NCBI GenBank assembly: GCA_030693515.1
Contig: JAUYAK010000006.1
Coordinates: 121,072-185,071 of the forward strand
DNA length: 64,000 nucleotides
DNA from: Opitutaceae bacterium
Lineage (GTDB): Bacteria; Verrucomicrobiota; Verrucomicrobiia; Opitutales; Opitutaceae
Reading direction: 5' to 3'
The position numbers and the translations under genes are program-made. How positions within the stretch are numbered: position 1 is the first letter of the stretch; every line of letters begins with the position of its first letter. The notes under the pieces are model-generated. The model had not been told where the DNA came from. It saw only the letters and a list, made by a program, of their open reading frames with translations, and did not search any database. Positions 18,672-27,336 of the stretch are shown one piece after another.

Positions 18672-19442
18672 TTATTTCAGCGCCGAGAAATCGACGGCCT
18701 GCAGGAAGACCGACTCGACCTTGGCGGCGAGTTTGCCGTTTTTCTCCGAGGCATCGCGCGCCTTCAGCCATTCCGGATCTTCGCGGAAGCCTTTCCATGA
18801 GGCGGTCGCGGCCTCGCGATTCGCATGGGCGAGGAAATAGACGAGCGTGGTGGCGGCGCCCTTGTCGGCGTCGGCAGGATGGAAATACGCGAGGTTGGTC
18901 ATGCCGTGCTTGGCAAAGAGCGCGAGCGTGTGGTTCCGAAACCGCGCATCGAGATCGGCCAGTTTGCCTTCGGCGGCGACGTAGGTGCGCAGCTCGAACG
19001 CACGGGGCGCGCCACGGCCGTGGCCGGCGGTCATGAGCTTCGAGTAATCGGTCGCGGTGAGGAAGAGACTCTCGACCTTCGCGACGATCTTTCCGTCGGC
19101 CTCGCTTTTTTTGCGCACGTCCTGCCACTGCGGATCTGCGCCAAAGGCCTTCCACGAGGCCGTGGCGGCTTCGCGGCTCTTGTGTTCGAGAAGGTAGATG
19201 AGCTTGGCGCCTTCGCCGGCCTTCTCGTCGGCGGGTGTCCAGTAGCCGACGTTCACCATGCCGTGGCGCTCGAAGAGCTTGACGGTGTGGTCGCGGAAGC
19301 GTGCGAGCATCGCAGGCATGCGGCCGGGCAGCACATGATAGGTGCGGAGTTCGTAGGCGGGGCCGGCATGGGCGGCCGCGGAGGCGAAGGGCACGGCGCC
19401 AAGGGCGGCGAGCGCGAGCGGGAGGCAGAGGAATTTTTTCAT
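18672..19442 (-). CDS. Secreted protein with two NIPSNAP domains
   Basis: 256 aa from the ATG at 19442, chosen over the in-frame ATG at 19466 because it begins a standard signal peptide (MKKFLCLPLALAALGAVPFA). Two tandem NIPSNAP-type dimeric alpha/beta-barrel domains follow: the first opens YELRTYHVLPGRMPAMLARF (about residue 30), the second FELRTYVAAEGKLADLDARF (about residue 145). Each contains a HG(M)xNxxY/FxxPAD turn and ends in a VES(L/V)FL strand. NIPSNAP proteins are of poorly known function; exported ones are common in Verrucomicrobiota and Planctomycetota. The two halves are clearly an internal duplication. Confidence 0.85.
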   Translation of the reverse strand: MKKFLCLPLALAALGAVPFASAAAHAGPAYELRTYHVLPGRMPAMLARFRDHTVKLFERHGMVNVGYWTPADEKAGEGAKLIYLLEHKSREAATASWKAFGADPQWQDVRKKSEADGKIVAKVESLFLTATDYSKLMTAGHGRGAPRAFELRTYVAAEGKLADLDARFRNHTLALFAKHGMTNLAYFHPADADKGAATTLVYFLAHANREAATASWKGFREDPEWLKARDASEKNGKLAAKVESVFLQAVDFSALK

Positions 19443-19488
19443 GGGGAAATGAAGCACACGGCACACCGTTGCCCCGCGCGGTCGGGAG

Positions 19489-20235
19489 TCAATGCGCCGG
19501 CGGTCCGCCGTCGCGACGCCCGAGCCGAGCCACCTCGGAGCGCAGGGCCTTCACTTCGGCCAGAATCTCGTCCTCGCGGTCGTCCTGCCCGAGAAAGTTG
19601 GCTGCGATGATGCCGCTCAACGCCCCGAACATGCCGACCCCGCAGAACATCAGCGCCATGGCGATCATGCGGCCCGGGGTGGTGACGGGATAGCGATCGC
19701 CGTAGCCGACGGTGGTCATCGTCGAGACACTCCACCAGACGGCATCGCCGGCGGTTTTGATGTTGGATTCCTTGGCCCGCTCAACCGCGAGCACGCCTAC
19801 GGATGCGAATGTTACGAGCAGAAAGACCACGAGCACGACGGTGATGGTGCCGCCCCGGCGGCGCGTGATATCCATCAACGCCACAAAGCGGTGCACCGTC
19901 TGGATGCCGCGCAGCAGGCGAATCACGCGCAGCACCCGCACAAAGCGGCCGAGCCGCAGGACTTCGACGCTCGGCACGCTGGCCAGCAGATCGATCCAGC
20001 CCCACTTCATGAACGCGGCCTTGGACTTCGCGCGCCGGAATCGCACGACAAAGTCGCCGAAGAAGGCGGCGCACGCCGCGTTGTCCGCCCAACGCAACAG
20101 CCGGGATATCTCCGCCGGCAGGCGGAAAAAGGCATCCGCTGCGATCGCGCCCAGCGCCACGATCGAGACGACGAGCAGCGAAAATTGAAACGGACCGAGT
20201 TCCTCGGCCGGCCCGGAATTCGCGGACGACGTCAT
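19489..20235 (-). CDS. Voltage-gated-type potassium channel subunit
   Basis: 248 aa integral membrane protein of the 6-TM ion-channel family. Hydrophobic segments are visible at about 18-36, 50-65 and 80-93. An Arg-rich S4-like helix follows at about 94-110 (RLGRFVRVLRVIRLLRG), then a fifth helix (about 130-150), the pore loop with the K+ selectivity filter TVGYGD at 175-180, and a last helix (about 190-212). A short charged C-terminal coil (EDEILAEVKALRSEVARLG) may help tetramer assembly. It should conduct K+ across the inner membrane. It sits between the NIPSNAP gene and a lipoprotein gene, with no sign of an operon. Confidence 0.9.
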   Translation of the reverse strand: MTSSANSGPAEELGPFQFSLLVVSIVALGAIAADAFFRLPAEISRLLRWADNAACAAFFGDFVVRFRRAKSKAAFMKWGWIDLLASVPSVEVLRLGRFVRVLRVIRLLRGIQTVHRFVALMDITRRRGGTITVVLVVFLLVTFASVGVLAVERAKESNIKTAGDAVWWSVSTMTTVGYGDRYPVTTPGRMIAMALMFCGVGMFGALSGIIAANFLGQDDREDEILAEVKALRSEVARLGRRDGGPPAH

Positions 20236-20265
20236 GGCGAAAATCGGACGACTCTTTGAACCCGC

Positions 20266-20751
20266 CTAGGGCCGTGCCTGCCGCACAAACTCGACGTCGA
20301 ACGTCTGCTGCATCGACGGCTGGGTGTATTGGCCGGCGAGCCGGTCGGCCGAGGCATCATAGGTCAGCACGTAGGTCGAGCCGGGATAGCCGACGTCGTT
20401 GAGCTCGACCGCGACCTGCAGGCCCGCCCCGCCCTGCATCCACACTGCGCGGGAGACGTTGATCGATTTCGGGTTGAAGTAGCCCGCTTGAAGCACGCCG
20501 CTCGCATCTCCGCCGCGCAGCTCAAGCACGTAGCCGCCATCAGCGCGGAGCCACTTGCCGAGAACCTTTTTCACCGGCTCCGGCAACGCCGCCACGGCGG
20601 GCGGCATGGTCACGGGCGTGGGAGCGGTGACGACCGCGGGGGGCTTGGCCGCGACGGCGGACGCCGATTCATTTTTCGTGCAGGCCGCAAGGGCGGCGAG
20701 CGCAAGGACCGCGACGGCGCACACGCTGCGCGCAGGAGTAATCGGCATCAT
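20266..20751 (-). CDS. Hypothetical lipoprotein
   Basis: About 161 aa from the ATG at 20751 (the next codon is also ATG). A lipoprotein signal ends in the lipobox LAAC (VCAVAVLALAALAACTKNE), so the protein should be anchored by its N-terminal Cys. A Pro/Ala/Val-rich linker (about 30-55) leads to a small beta-rich domain of about 100 residues (KWLRADGGYVLELRGG, VELNDVGYPGSTYVLTYDAS), which resembles lipocalin-like stand-alone domains. I cannot name the family. It is preceded on the same strand by the sugar-transferase gene with a 43-bp gap. Confidence 0.7.
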   Translation of the reverse strand: MMPITPARSVCAVAVLALAALAACTKNESASAVAAKPPAVVTAPTPVTMPPAVAALPEPVKKVLGKWLRADGGYVLELRGGDASGVLQAGYFNPKSINVSRAVWMQGGAGLQVAVELNDVGYPGSTYVLTYDASADRLAGQYTQPSMQQTFDVEFVRQARP

Positions 20752-20794
20752 GCGACCAGAGTGGTCGCCGCCGACCGCTGCTGGCAAGCCGTGC

Positions 20795-21550
20795 TTACGA
20801 ACTGCGGTCCGCGACCGCAGTAGTCGACGCCGGGACCGGAGCGCCGAATGTCGTCTGGGCCTTGCGTTTGGCCAGTCGCGTATCGACGATCTGCGTGATC
20901 AAGGCGGGCACGGTCATCACCATGATCCTGAGGTCGAGCCCGAGGGAGCGGGTCTCGGCATACTCGATGTCGAAGCGCACCATCTCGTTGAAAGTCGTCC
21001 GGTTTTTGCCCGAGACCTGCCAGAGGCCGGTTAGGCCGGGCACGCAGTCGAAACGCCGGCGCTGCTCCGCCGTGTAGAGTTCAAACTCATACGGGATACA
21101 GGGCCGCGGGCCGACGAGGCTCATCTCGCCGCGCAGGACATTGATGATCTGGGGAAGCTCATCGAGACCGGAGGCGCGTAGCAGCCAGCCGCCGGGGACC
21201 AAACGGCGATCACCGCGACCGTCGAGTTTCTGCATCGGGACACCCGAGCGAATGAGTTCCGTGAAGTGAGCCGAATGCGTCTGGGTGTCCGACGCCAAAT
21301 GCATCGTGCGGAACTTATAAATCATGAAGCGACGACCGCGGTAGCCGATTCGCTCCTGCCGGAAAAAGATGGGGCCCGGAGAAAACAGCATCGACATAAC
21401 CCCAACCGCCAGAGCCCCCAGCGCTAGAAAAGGCAGCACCACCAAGCAGCAGATAATATCGATGGCGCGCTTCCAAGCGGGGAGCTTGCGCAAGTCCGCC
21501 TGACGACGGATGACCGTCGGGGGGCGGGAAACAGATAGATGCATGCTCAT
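20795..21550 (-). CDS. Undecaprenyl-phosphate sugar phosphotransferase (bacterial sugar transferase family)
   Basis: 251 aa. One N-terminal membrane helix (about 30-55, IDIICCLVVLPFLALGALAV) precedes the conserved catalytic domain: FFRQERIGYRGRRFMIYKFR, then DELPQIINVLRGEMSLVGPR and PGLTGLWQVSGKN. These enzymes move a sugar phosphate from a nucleotide sugar to undecaprenyl phosphate and start exopolysaccharide or O-antigen repeat synthesis at the inner membrane. The short form, lacking the multi-TM N-terminal part of WbaP/WcaJ, is like PglC/WecP-type minimal enzymes. No other polysaccharide gene is nearby, so it is an orphan here. It is divergent from the sigma factor across an AT-rich region. 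Confidence 0.92.
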   Translation of the reverse strand: MSMHLSVSRPPTVIRRQADLRKLPAWKRAIDIICCLVVLPFLALGALAVGVMSMLFSPGPIFFRQERIGYRGRRFMIYKFRTMHLASDTQTHSAHFTELIRSGVPMQKLDGRGDRRLVPGGWLLRASGLDELPQIINVLRGEMSLVGPRPCIPYEFELYTAEQRRRFDCVPGLTGLWQVSGKNRTTFNEMVRFDIEYAETRSLGLDLRIMVMTVPALITQIVDTRLAKRKAQTTFGAPVPASTTAVADRSS

Positions 21551-21979
21551 TTGAATCGGAAGGCTAAGGCTTAAAATAGCGTAAATACCGGCAGCAGGCT
21601 ATGGGCCGGGCGCCCCCGCATGGGGTGTCTATTTGGCCCATGGCTGTCATATCATAAGCGCAAGTAATTTATAAATAACATACTTGTGTTATATGGTATT
21701 CTTGGGAGAGCGCACATTCAAAAACATCACGGTGTCAAATCCGCTGCGGCTGGTTCTGCTTATTGCACGAAGTGCTGCTCATTGACGCTGCAATTTGCAC
21801 GAAAACCCTGGGTGTGTGGGGTAATTATTTCAGTGAGATGATTTTTAATCAAATGAATACCATTGATTTGAATCAACCTAAGATGCTCCGGCCTAGGGTG
21901 TGTTGAGTGAGGAAACATGTCTGCCCGCATCCTCTCAGTCGGCTCCACATCTCAACAATCCCCCCAACCGAAAAAAAAC
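21551..21979. other. AT-rich divergent intergenic region between sugar transferase and sigma-factor genes
   Basis: About 430 bp with no convincing gene, clearly lower in GC than its neighbours. It must hold the promoters of the two divergent genes. Visible elements are a 14-mer GCGCAAGTAATTTA (21658-21671), which also occurs in the HU-gene promoter, a TTGACG hexamer at 21782, and two adjacent palindromes at 21839-21876, listed separately. The short minus-strand frame inside it has no family features. Confidence 0.7.
21839..21876. promoter_or_regulatory. Two tandem palindromes upstream of the sigma-factor gene
   Basis: TGATT-TTT-AATCA (21839-21851) and TTGATT-TG-AATCAA (21863-21876) share the half-site TGATT/AATCA and have centres about 24-25 bp apart. 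Repeated dyads of this size, about 100 bp before the sigma-factor start, would suit a dimeric regulator. The binding protein is unknown. Confidence 0.5.
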
Positions 21980-22771
21980 ATGTCAACCGTTCCATTCATT
22001 AGTTCTACCCGGTCTTCGGCTGGGGCGAAAACCATCTCGTTCCAAGCTTTCCAAGCCAAGTCCAACGCGACGTCCGATCTTGCCGCTCGTCGCGCCGCTT
22101 CTGCCGCGGAAGCGGCGCACGACGCTGAACTTGTGCAACGTTTCCAGGAAGGCGACGAATCGGCCTTTGTCGAAATCGTCCATCGCTATCGGGGGAAGAT
22201 CCTCGGTATCTGCCAGACTATGCTCCGCAACCACGCCGATGCGGAGGACATCGTCCAAGATACCTTCATACGCGCGCACCGCGGGCTCAGTCGATTCCGC
22301 GGCGATTCGTCGCTCGCGACGTGGCTGAAGGCCATCAGCATCAATCTTGCGCGCAACCGATACTGGTTTTATTTCCGCCGCCGCCGCCACACCACGCTCT
22401 CGCTCGACTGTGCCTTGGAGGAAGGCTCCACGGCCACGATTGCCGAACTCGTGGGAGCACCCGATCCTGAACCCTGCGGCGCGGCGGTGAGCGCGGAGTT
22501 CGACGAGCTCGTGAGCGTATGCATGGAACGGCTGCCGGCTCCGCATCGTGAAATTCTCACGCTGCGCAACACCCAGCACCGCTCCTACGAGGAGATTGCA
22601 ACGACCCTCGGCATCACCGTCGGCACGGTGAAAAGTCGCATCGCCCGCGCCCGTGAAAACGTTCGCGCCCAGTTGGCTGAACTCTGCCCGGAATTCGCGC
22701 CCGACGCCGGGCTCCGCGAGTGGTTCGAGCCGGTGCGCCACGCGGGTCGCCTCGCACTTGCCGTCGCTTGA
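21980..22771 (+). CDS. ECF-type RNA polymerase sigma factor
   Basis: 263 aa from the ATG at 21980; an in-frame ATG at 21917 is possible. A 50-residue Ser/Ala-rich leader precedes sigma region 2 (LVQRFQEGDESAFVEIVHRY, then DAEDIVQDTFIRAHRG and WLKAISINLARN). A linker follows, then region 4 with its helix-turn-helix (LPAPHREILTLRN, YEEIATTLGITVGTVKSRI). About 30 further residues at the C-terminus (LAELCPEFAPDAGLREWF) are not part of the core ECF fold. No anti-sigma factor gene is adjacent, which is unusual, so control may be transcriptional through the AT-rich upstream region. The divergent sugar-transferase gene is a possible target. Confidence 0.9.
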   Translation: MSTVPFISSTRSSAGAKTISFQAFQAKSNATSDLAARRAASAAEAAHDAELVQRFQEGDESAFVEIVHRYRGKILGICQTMLRNHADAEDIVQDTFIRAHRGLSRFRGDSSLATWLKAISINLARNRYWFYFRRRRHTTLSLDCALEEGSTATIAELVGAPDPEPCGAAVSAEFDELVSVCMERLPAPHREILTLRNTQHRSYEEIATTLGITVGTVKSRIARARENVRAQLAELCPEFAPDAGLREWFEPVRHAGRLALAVA

Positions 22772-23187
22772 TTTGTGCTCGGCTCTACGGGGTCTGCGCA
22801 CACGTCACGGCGGGGGGATTTGCCTGCGATCGCGAAGACCGCTCAGTCACGCGTGCCGTTGGTCTCGGGTTCTCAAAGGTGAGGGCGTCGTAGTGCGCCC
22901 CTGCGCACGGCTTGGATCTCGTGCAGGCCGAGGCGGTGCGCGTTTGTCGTCCGCCTTGCGATGCGCCTCGCTTCCGCTGCGCGGGCGGCAGCATCCGGCA
23001 ACGGGACCTGCCGCAGTGCTGGTGCATGCACAGATGCGCTAGGGAGTGGGGCGCTTCAATTTCTCCCAGAGAGGAATCGCCATGCAGCTCGGGATTCGCA
23101 CACTTGTCTTCCCCTGAGGCGATGCGCGCAGCGTGTTTGCCTTCCCCCATCATCAATCCCGTTCGCCGAAAAGAAAGCCGGTTGCCC
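22772..23187. other. Intergenic region without a recognisable gene
   Basis: About 416 bp between the sigma factor and the oxidoreductase. The frames that cross it lack family motifs or signal peptides. The last 80 bases probably carry the leader of the oxidoreductase. I see no clear terminator or structured RNA. Confidence 0.6.
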
Positions 23188-24459
23188 ATGAACTCCACCC
23201 CAAATGCCGTGACGTCGCTTTCGCGGCGCGATTTCGTCAGACTCTCCGCCGCCGCTGGCGGCGCCGCGCTCGCCTCCGGCCTCGTCACGCCGCGTGCACT
23301 CGGTGCGCACGCCGGTTCCGATCGCATCCGGGTCGGCCTCGTCGGCTGTGGGGGCCGCGGCACGGGCGCCGCCAAGGATTGCCTCGCTGCCGCACCGGGC
23401 GTCGAGCTGGTCGCGCTCGGCGATCTTTTTGAGCGGCAGGTGACGGCGGCCAAGACCCGCCTCAAGCTCGAGCAAGCCGCAGGCTTCTGGGGCTTCGATG
23501 CCTATCAGAAGGTCCTCGCGAGCGACATCGACCTCGTAATCCTCGCGACACCACCGGGCTTCCGGCCGATGCACTTCGAGGCGGCGATCGCCGCCGGGAA
23601 GCATGTGTTCATGGAAAAACCCGTTGCAGTCGATCCGGTGGGCTGCCGCCAAGTGATCGCGACGGCAGCAATCGCGAAGCAGAAGAAGCTCGCGGTCGGT
23701 GCCGGCACCCAGCGGCGCCATCAAGCGAGCTACATTGAGACGATCAAGCGCATCCACGATGGTGCGATTGGCGAGCTCGTGGGCGGGCAGTGCTACTGGA
23801 ACGGCGATGGCATCTGGTTCCGCGAGAAAACCGGTTGGCTCGCCGACGTGAGCGATTTTGAGTGGCAGTGCTGGAACTGGTATCACTGGGACTGGCTCAG
23901 CGGCGATCAGGTGGTCGAGCAGCACATCCACAATATCGACGTGATGAACTGGGCCTTTGGCGGGCCGCCGGTGAAATTTTATGGCATGGGCGGCCGCCAG
24001 ACCCGCGGCACGCTCGCCGGCAACATCTGGGATCACATCGCCACCGAGCTTGAGTATGCCAACGGCGCGCGCGTCACGAGCATGTGCCGCCATACCCCCA
24101 AGTCCTCGCAGCGCGTGGGCGAGCGTGTCGTCGGCACGCGCGGCACTTCGGACTGCGCGACGTCAATCAAGGGCGAGAAGGCCTACAAATATGAGGGCCC
24201 CAACGTCAGCCCGATGGTGCAGGAGCACACAGATCTGATTGCGAGCATCCGTCGCGGCGAGCCACTTAACGAAGGTGAGCGCGTGGCGCTCAGCACGCTC
24301 ACCGCGATTGGCTGCCGCATCTCGGCCTATACCGGACGGGAGCTGTCGTGGAACTGGCTGATGAACGGTTCGAAACTCGACATCTTCCCCAAATCCATCG
24401 CCGCCGGTCCCGGCTACTATCCGACTATTCCGATGCCGGGGCAGCTCGAGCTGGTGTAG
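23188..24459 (+). CDS. Tat-exported Gfo/Idh/MocA-family oxidoreductase
   Basis: 423 aa from the ATG at 23188, the start that places a twin-arginine signal at the N-terminus (SRRDFVRLSAAAGGAAL, cut near ALGAHA). The Rossmann glycine motif is at about 52-60 (VGCGGRGTG) and the EKP motif at 143-145 (FMEKPVAVD). The second half carries the WNWYHWDWLSGDQ and EQHIHNIDVMNW segments seen in exported members of Verrucomicrobiota and Planctomycetota, with the His pair near the presumed active site. It is an NAD(P)-dependent oxidoreductase of unknown sugar-like substrate and differs from the protein at 479. It stands alone, convergent with the MFP gene. Confidence 0.9.
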   Translation: MNSTPNAVTSLSRRDFVRLSAAAGGAALASGLVTPRALGAHAGSDRIRVGLVGCGGRGTGAAKDCLAAAPGVELVALGDLFERQVTAAKTRLKLEQAAGFWGFDAYQKVLASDIDLVILATPPGFRPMHFEAAIAAGKHVFMEKPVAVDPVGCRQVIATAAIAKQKKLAVGAGTQRRHQASYIETIKRIHDGAIGELVGGQCYWNGDGIWFREKTGWLADVSDFEWQCWNWYHWDWLSGDQVVEQHIHNIDVMNWAFGGPPVKFYGMGGRQTRGTLAGNIWDHIATELEYANGARVTSMCRHTPKSSQRVGERVVGTRGTSDCATSIKGEKAYKYEGPNVSPMVQEHTDLIASIRRGEPLNEGERVALSTLTAIGCRISAYTGRELSWNWLMNGSKLDIFPKSIAAGPGYYPTIPMPGQLELV

Positions 24460-24473
24460 CGCCAACTCCGGGA

Positions 24474-25583
24474 TCAGTCGCGGAATAACAGGTCCACCTG
24501 CTCGCCCGGCCGCAGCGCCAAGTCGGTCGGCACGGTGACGTGCATGCGCAGGCCAAGCTCGGTCGGCGGATTGGTGACGGGCAGGTGCAGCGCGGCGAGC
24601 AGCGTGGGCGTGATGGGCTCCAAGTGGGTGCCCACTTGCGCGATGACGGCGGTGCCGGTGCGGCGAGGGAGGGAACGCGTGCGCACCTCGACCGCCGTGC
24701 CCGGGGTGGGCGTGGTGGCGCCGGGCTGCCGGAGAAAGCCGATGATGTGCTGCGAGCCTGCGGCCGTAATTTGGAAGATGGGTTCTCCCGCGACGACCAC
24801 TTCACCGGGCTGGCGGAAGGCGAGCGTCACTATGCCATCGATCGGCGCGATGAGCGGGATGGGGCGGAGCTGGGCCTCGGCGAGGCGGAGTCTTTCCTCC
24901 TGCAGTTTGATCGAGGCGCGCAGGGCTTGGGCGGGCGAAGCCGGAGGCGGGGCTTGATTCGTGGGGCCGAGGCCTTGCCGATCGGGATCGACGCGGGCGA
25001 CCAGCTCCGTCTGGGCCGCGACCTGCGCCTGGAGGGCATCACGGGTGTTTTGGGCTTCCTCGAAGCGCTCCTCGGTCAGGAGTTTCCCGGCGTAAAGGCT
25101 CTTGGCTCGCGCGAGGGTGCTCTCGGCCTGATGGAGTTGAGATTTTAGCGCGGCGAGCTTCACGCGCTCACTCATGAGATCGAGCATCAGGCGTTCGTAG
25201 TCGAGGAGCGTGCGCTGCTCGGTGGTCTGCCGCATGACCTGAATCTCGGCGCGGATGACGGCGAGGGAGGCCTCGAGGATCTGCGGGTCGGTCGCCATGA
25301 CGTGCGCCAGCGTGTCGCCGGCGCGCACGGGTTGGAAAATCTTGGCCAGCACTTGGGTCAGCGTCCCGGCCTGCGTGGAGCGGGCCTCGGCGCGGATCGT
25401 CTCGGTCTCGCCGACCAGCGAGGTGGGTGAGACGCCTTGCGTCCAGAGAATGGTCACCCCGGCGACTCCGCCGATAAAGACGATGCCCGGCAGGAATTGC
25501 TGGCGCATGCGGCGCCAGCCGTGGGCGGCGGGCGTAGGAATCGGGGGCAGGGCGTCGTCCATGGGCTCAGACTTCCGACTCAT
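24474..25583 (-). CDS. HlyD-type membrane fusion protein
   Basis: 369 aa with one N-terminal membrane helix (about 30-47, FLPGIVFIGGVAGVTILW). A barrel-sandwich half-motif follows, then a long coiled-coil hairpin (about 100-230, rich in Glu/Arg/Ala/Leu), the second lipoyl half (IDGIVTLAFRQPGEVVVAGE) and a beta-barrel domain. Membrane fusion proteins bridge inner-membrane transporters to the outer membrane, yet no ABC or RND transporter is adjacent. Instead it is last in an operon after DUF4956 and VTC genes. The ATG at 25583 overlaps the DUF4956 gene by 17 bp; the ATG at 25562 would leave a 4-bp gap. Either fits translational coupling. Confidence 0.85.
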   Translation of the reverse strand: MSRKSEPMDDALPPIPTPAAHGWRRMRQQFLPGIVFIGGVAGVTILWTQGVSPTSLVGETETIRAEARSTQAGTLTQVLAKIFQPVRAGDTLAHVMATDPQILEASLAVIRAEIQVMRQTTEQRTLLDYERLMLDLMSERVKLAALKSQLHQAESTLARAKSLYAGKLLTEERFEEAQNTRDALQAQVAAQTELVARVDPDRQGLGPTNQAPPPASPAQALRASIKLQEERLRLAEAQLRPIPLIAPIDGIVTLAFRQPGEVVVAGEPIFQITAAGSQHIIGFLRQPGATTPTPGTAVEVRTRSLPRRTGTAVIAQVGTHLEPITPTLLAALHLPVTNPPTELGLRMHVTVPTDLALRPGEQVDLLFRD

Positions 25584-26250
25584 CCTCGGCCCTCATGCTG
25601 GAAACTTGATCGACGCCGGGCAGCTGCGTGAGCTCGCGGATTAGATCCGGCACGCGCGCCGGATCACGGAGGAGCAGACGGTAGGAGAGGTCGGTGCCGG
25701 TGGCGGCGGAATTGAAATGCTGGTTGGCGCATTGCGCCCGAAAACTGTGCCGGCGGAGCAAGCGCTCAAGCGCCGGGATCTCGGCGGTGGCGCGAGACCA
25801 GTGGAGGTTGAGCACCAGATCGAAGCGGTGGCGCGACCCGAACGAGGTCACCCACAGGTAGAGCATGACGGCGATGATGATCGCGGCGCCGACGATGGCG
25901 GTGGAGAATTTCTGCGTGCCGCAGGCCATGCCGAGGACGATCACGGCGAGCACATAGGAGGTGTCCAGGGTGTCACGCAGGATATTGCGGAACCGCACAA
26001 TCGCGAAGACAGCCATGAGGCCGAAGGCCGTGACGAGATTGTTGGAAAGCACCATCAGCACGAGGGCGACGATCACCGGCATCAGAATCAGCGATACCAC
26101 GAAGGAGCGCGAATACGAGACGCCCGAGTGCGTGAACATGTAAACCCACGCGATCAGCTGGCCCATGAGGAAGGCCAGCAGCAGCGCCAGCATCACGGTC
26201 TGGAAACTTGTCGGCGAAGAGCCGAAATCACCTCGGAGCAGCGAATCCAT
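25567..26250 (-). CDS. DUF4956-family membrane protein
   Basis: 227 aa with four predicted membrane segments in the first 145 residues (MLALLLAFLMGQLIAWVYMF; SLILMPVIVALVLMVLS; near VLAVIVLGMACG; IVGAAIIIAVMLYLW). A loop AFGLMAVFAIVRFRNILRD lies between them and a cytoplasmic domain of about 80 residues follows. Loops of the AIVRFRN type are characteristic of DUF4956. Proteins of this family are usually encoded next to VTC-domain polyphosphate polymerases, as here (VTC gene 23 bp upstream), and are thought to be their membrane partner. The biochemical role is not established. Confidence 0.85.
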   Translation of the reverse strand: MDSLLRGDFGSSPTSFQTVMLALLLAFLMGQLIAWVYMFTHSGVSYSRSFVVSLILMPVIVALVLMVLSNNLVTAFGLMAVFAIVRFRNILRDTLDTSYVLAVIVLGMACGTQKFSTAIVGAAIIIAVMLYLWVTSFGSRHRFDLVLNLHWSRATAEIPALERLLRRHSFRAQCANQHFNSAATGTDLSYRLLLRDPARVPDLIRELTQLPGVDQVSSMRAEDESEV

Positions 26251-26273
26251 GGGCCTCGAGAAACGGGGGCGCC

Positions 26274-27125
26274 TTAGACGGCGACGGCCGCGGTCCGTGC
26301 CGCGGTCGGTGCCGCGGCGAGGGTCGCGCGCGGGGTGGGTGCGGGGGCGGCCGGGCGCATGCCGACGCCTAAATTAGAGACGCGGTGCTCGCCCATCACC
26401 ACGACGCCTTGGGCGTATTTCGGCGCCCCGCCGCGGGTGAGCTCGAACAGCCGGATCATTTCGCCGCACCACGCGGGCAGGCGGTCGGTGAACTTGAGCT
26501 CGAAGACCACGCGACCTTCAAAGACGCGGATGGGATTAGCCAGCCGCCCGTTGAGCGCCGTGCCAAACTCCGGTTCGCAGACGACATCGCGATCGAAGGT
26601 CACGCGCAGGGCGTTTCCGATCGGGCTCATCCAGGCCTCGCGCCGATAGGCGACGTGCGAACGCGGCGTGGCACGCAGCGTGTGCATGAGGCGGCAGAAT
26701 TCGCGCAGGGCCGCGAGGCTCTTGCCGTCGGGCTTCACGAGGTCTGAGAGCGCAGGCGGCCGGCCAGTGAGCAGAGGTTGCACGGAGGCGCGATGCACGG
26801 TCGCGCGGACCTTGGAAATGATTTCGTTGGTGCGGCGCTTGATCTCGAAAAACACCGCCTGGTCGTCGCCAGTGTAGTGGCGGATGCGGAGCTTGAAGCG
26901 GTTCTTCTCGCCCGTCTGCACGGCTTGGTAGGTCGTGAGTGCCGGCGAATCGAGGTAGAGCGAATGCACCGGGTAGGAGTAGCCAGGCTGTGTCGCGGCA
27001 AAATCGTCCGGCTTCAGATGGCAGGCCACGAAGCGCCGGATCGCCTGCGCGCGCTCCTCGCTCACGAGATACTTGAGCTCGAAGCGTTGGTGCTGGAATC
27101 GATGATCAGCCATGTCGTCCGGCAA
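26274..27125 (-). CDS. VTC-domain polyphosphate polymerase-like protein
   Basis: 283 aa (the ATG at 27113 is an alternative start). The VTC domain fills most of the chain: RFELKYLVSEERAQAI near the N-terminus, YPVHSLYLDSPALTTYQ, then the basic tunnel residues in KNRFKLRIRHYTG and FFEIKRRTNEIISKVRA, and a Glu-bearing strand FEGRVVFELKF near the end. In yeast Vtc4 this tunnel polymerises ATP gamma-phosphate into polyphosphate, and bacterial homologues are proposed to do the same. A Pro/Ala-rich tail of about 30 residues ends the protein. It is the first gene of a three-gene operon with DUF4956 and a membrane fusion protein. No ppk gene is in view. Confidence 0.87.
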   Translation of the reverse strand: MPDDMADHRFQHQRFELKYLVSEERAQAIRRFVACHLKPDDFAATQPGYSYPVHSLYLDSPALTTYQAVQTGEKNRFKLRIRHYTGDDQAVFFEIKRRTNEIISKVRATVHRASVQPLLTGRPPALSDLVKPDGKSLAALREFCRLMHTLRATPRSHVAYRREAWMSPIGNALRVTFDRDVVCEPEFGTALNGRLANPIRVFEGRVVFELKFTDRLPAWCGEMIRLFELTRGGAPKYAQGVVVMGEHRVSNLGVGMRPAAPAPTPRATLAAAPTAARTAAVAV

Positions 27126-27336
27126 TGACGCCTCCGGGGCGGCTATGTTTCACTGTGACCATTCGGTTCATCGGGGTTTTTTACGGCTACACCTTGGCTC
27201 AACTTTAAGACATTAACGGGAAGTGGGAGGCGTAGAATTGCTCAGTCAAGCCTGCCGAAGCCATTCCTTGCCAGAAATGTGCGTGGATTAACTCTTCTTT
27301 CGCCTCAACCGGCGCGGCACGGGGCAATTAGAACGA

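Noticed and set aside
21760..21948. Short minus-strand frame in the AT-rich region before the sigma factor
   Set aside because: 62 codons, no family feature, and it overlaps the palindromes; more likely regulatory DNA.
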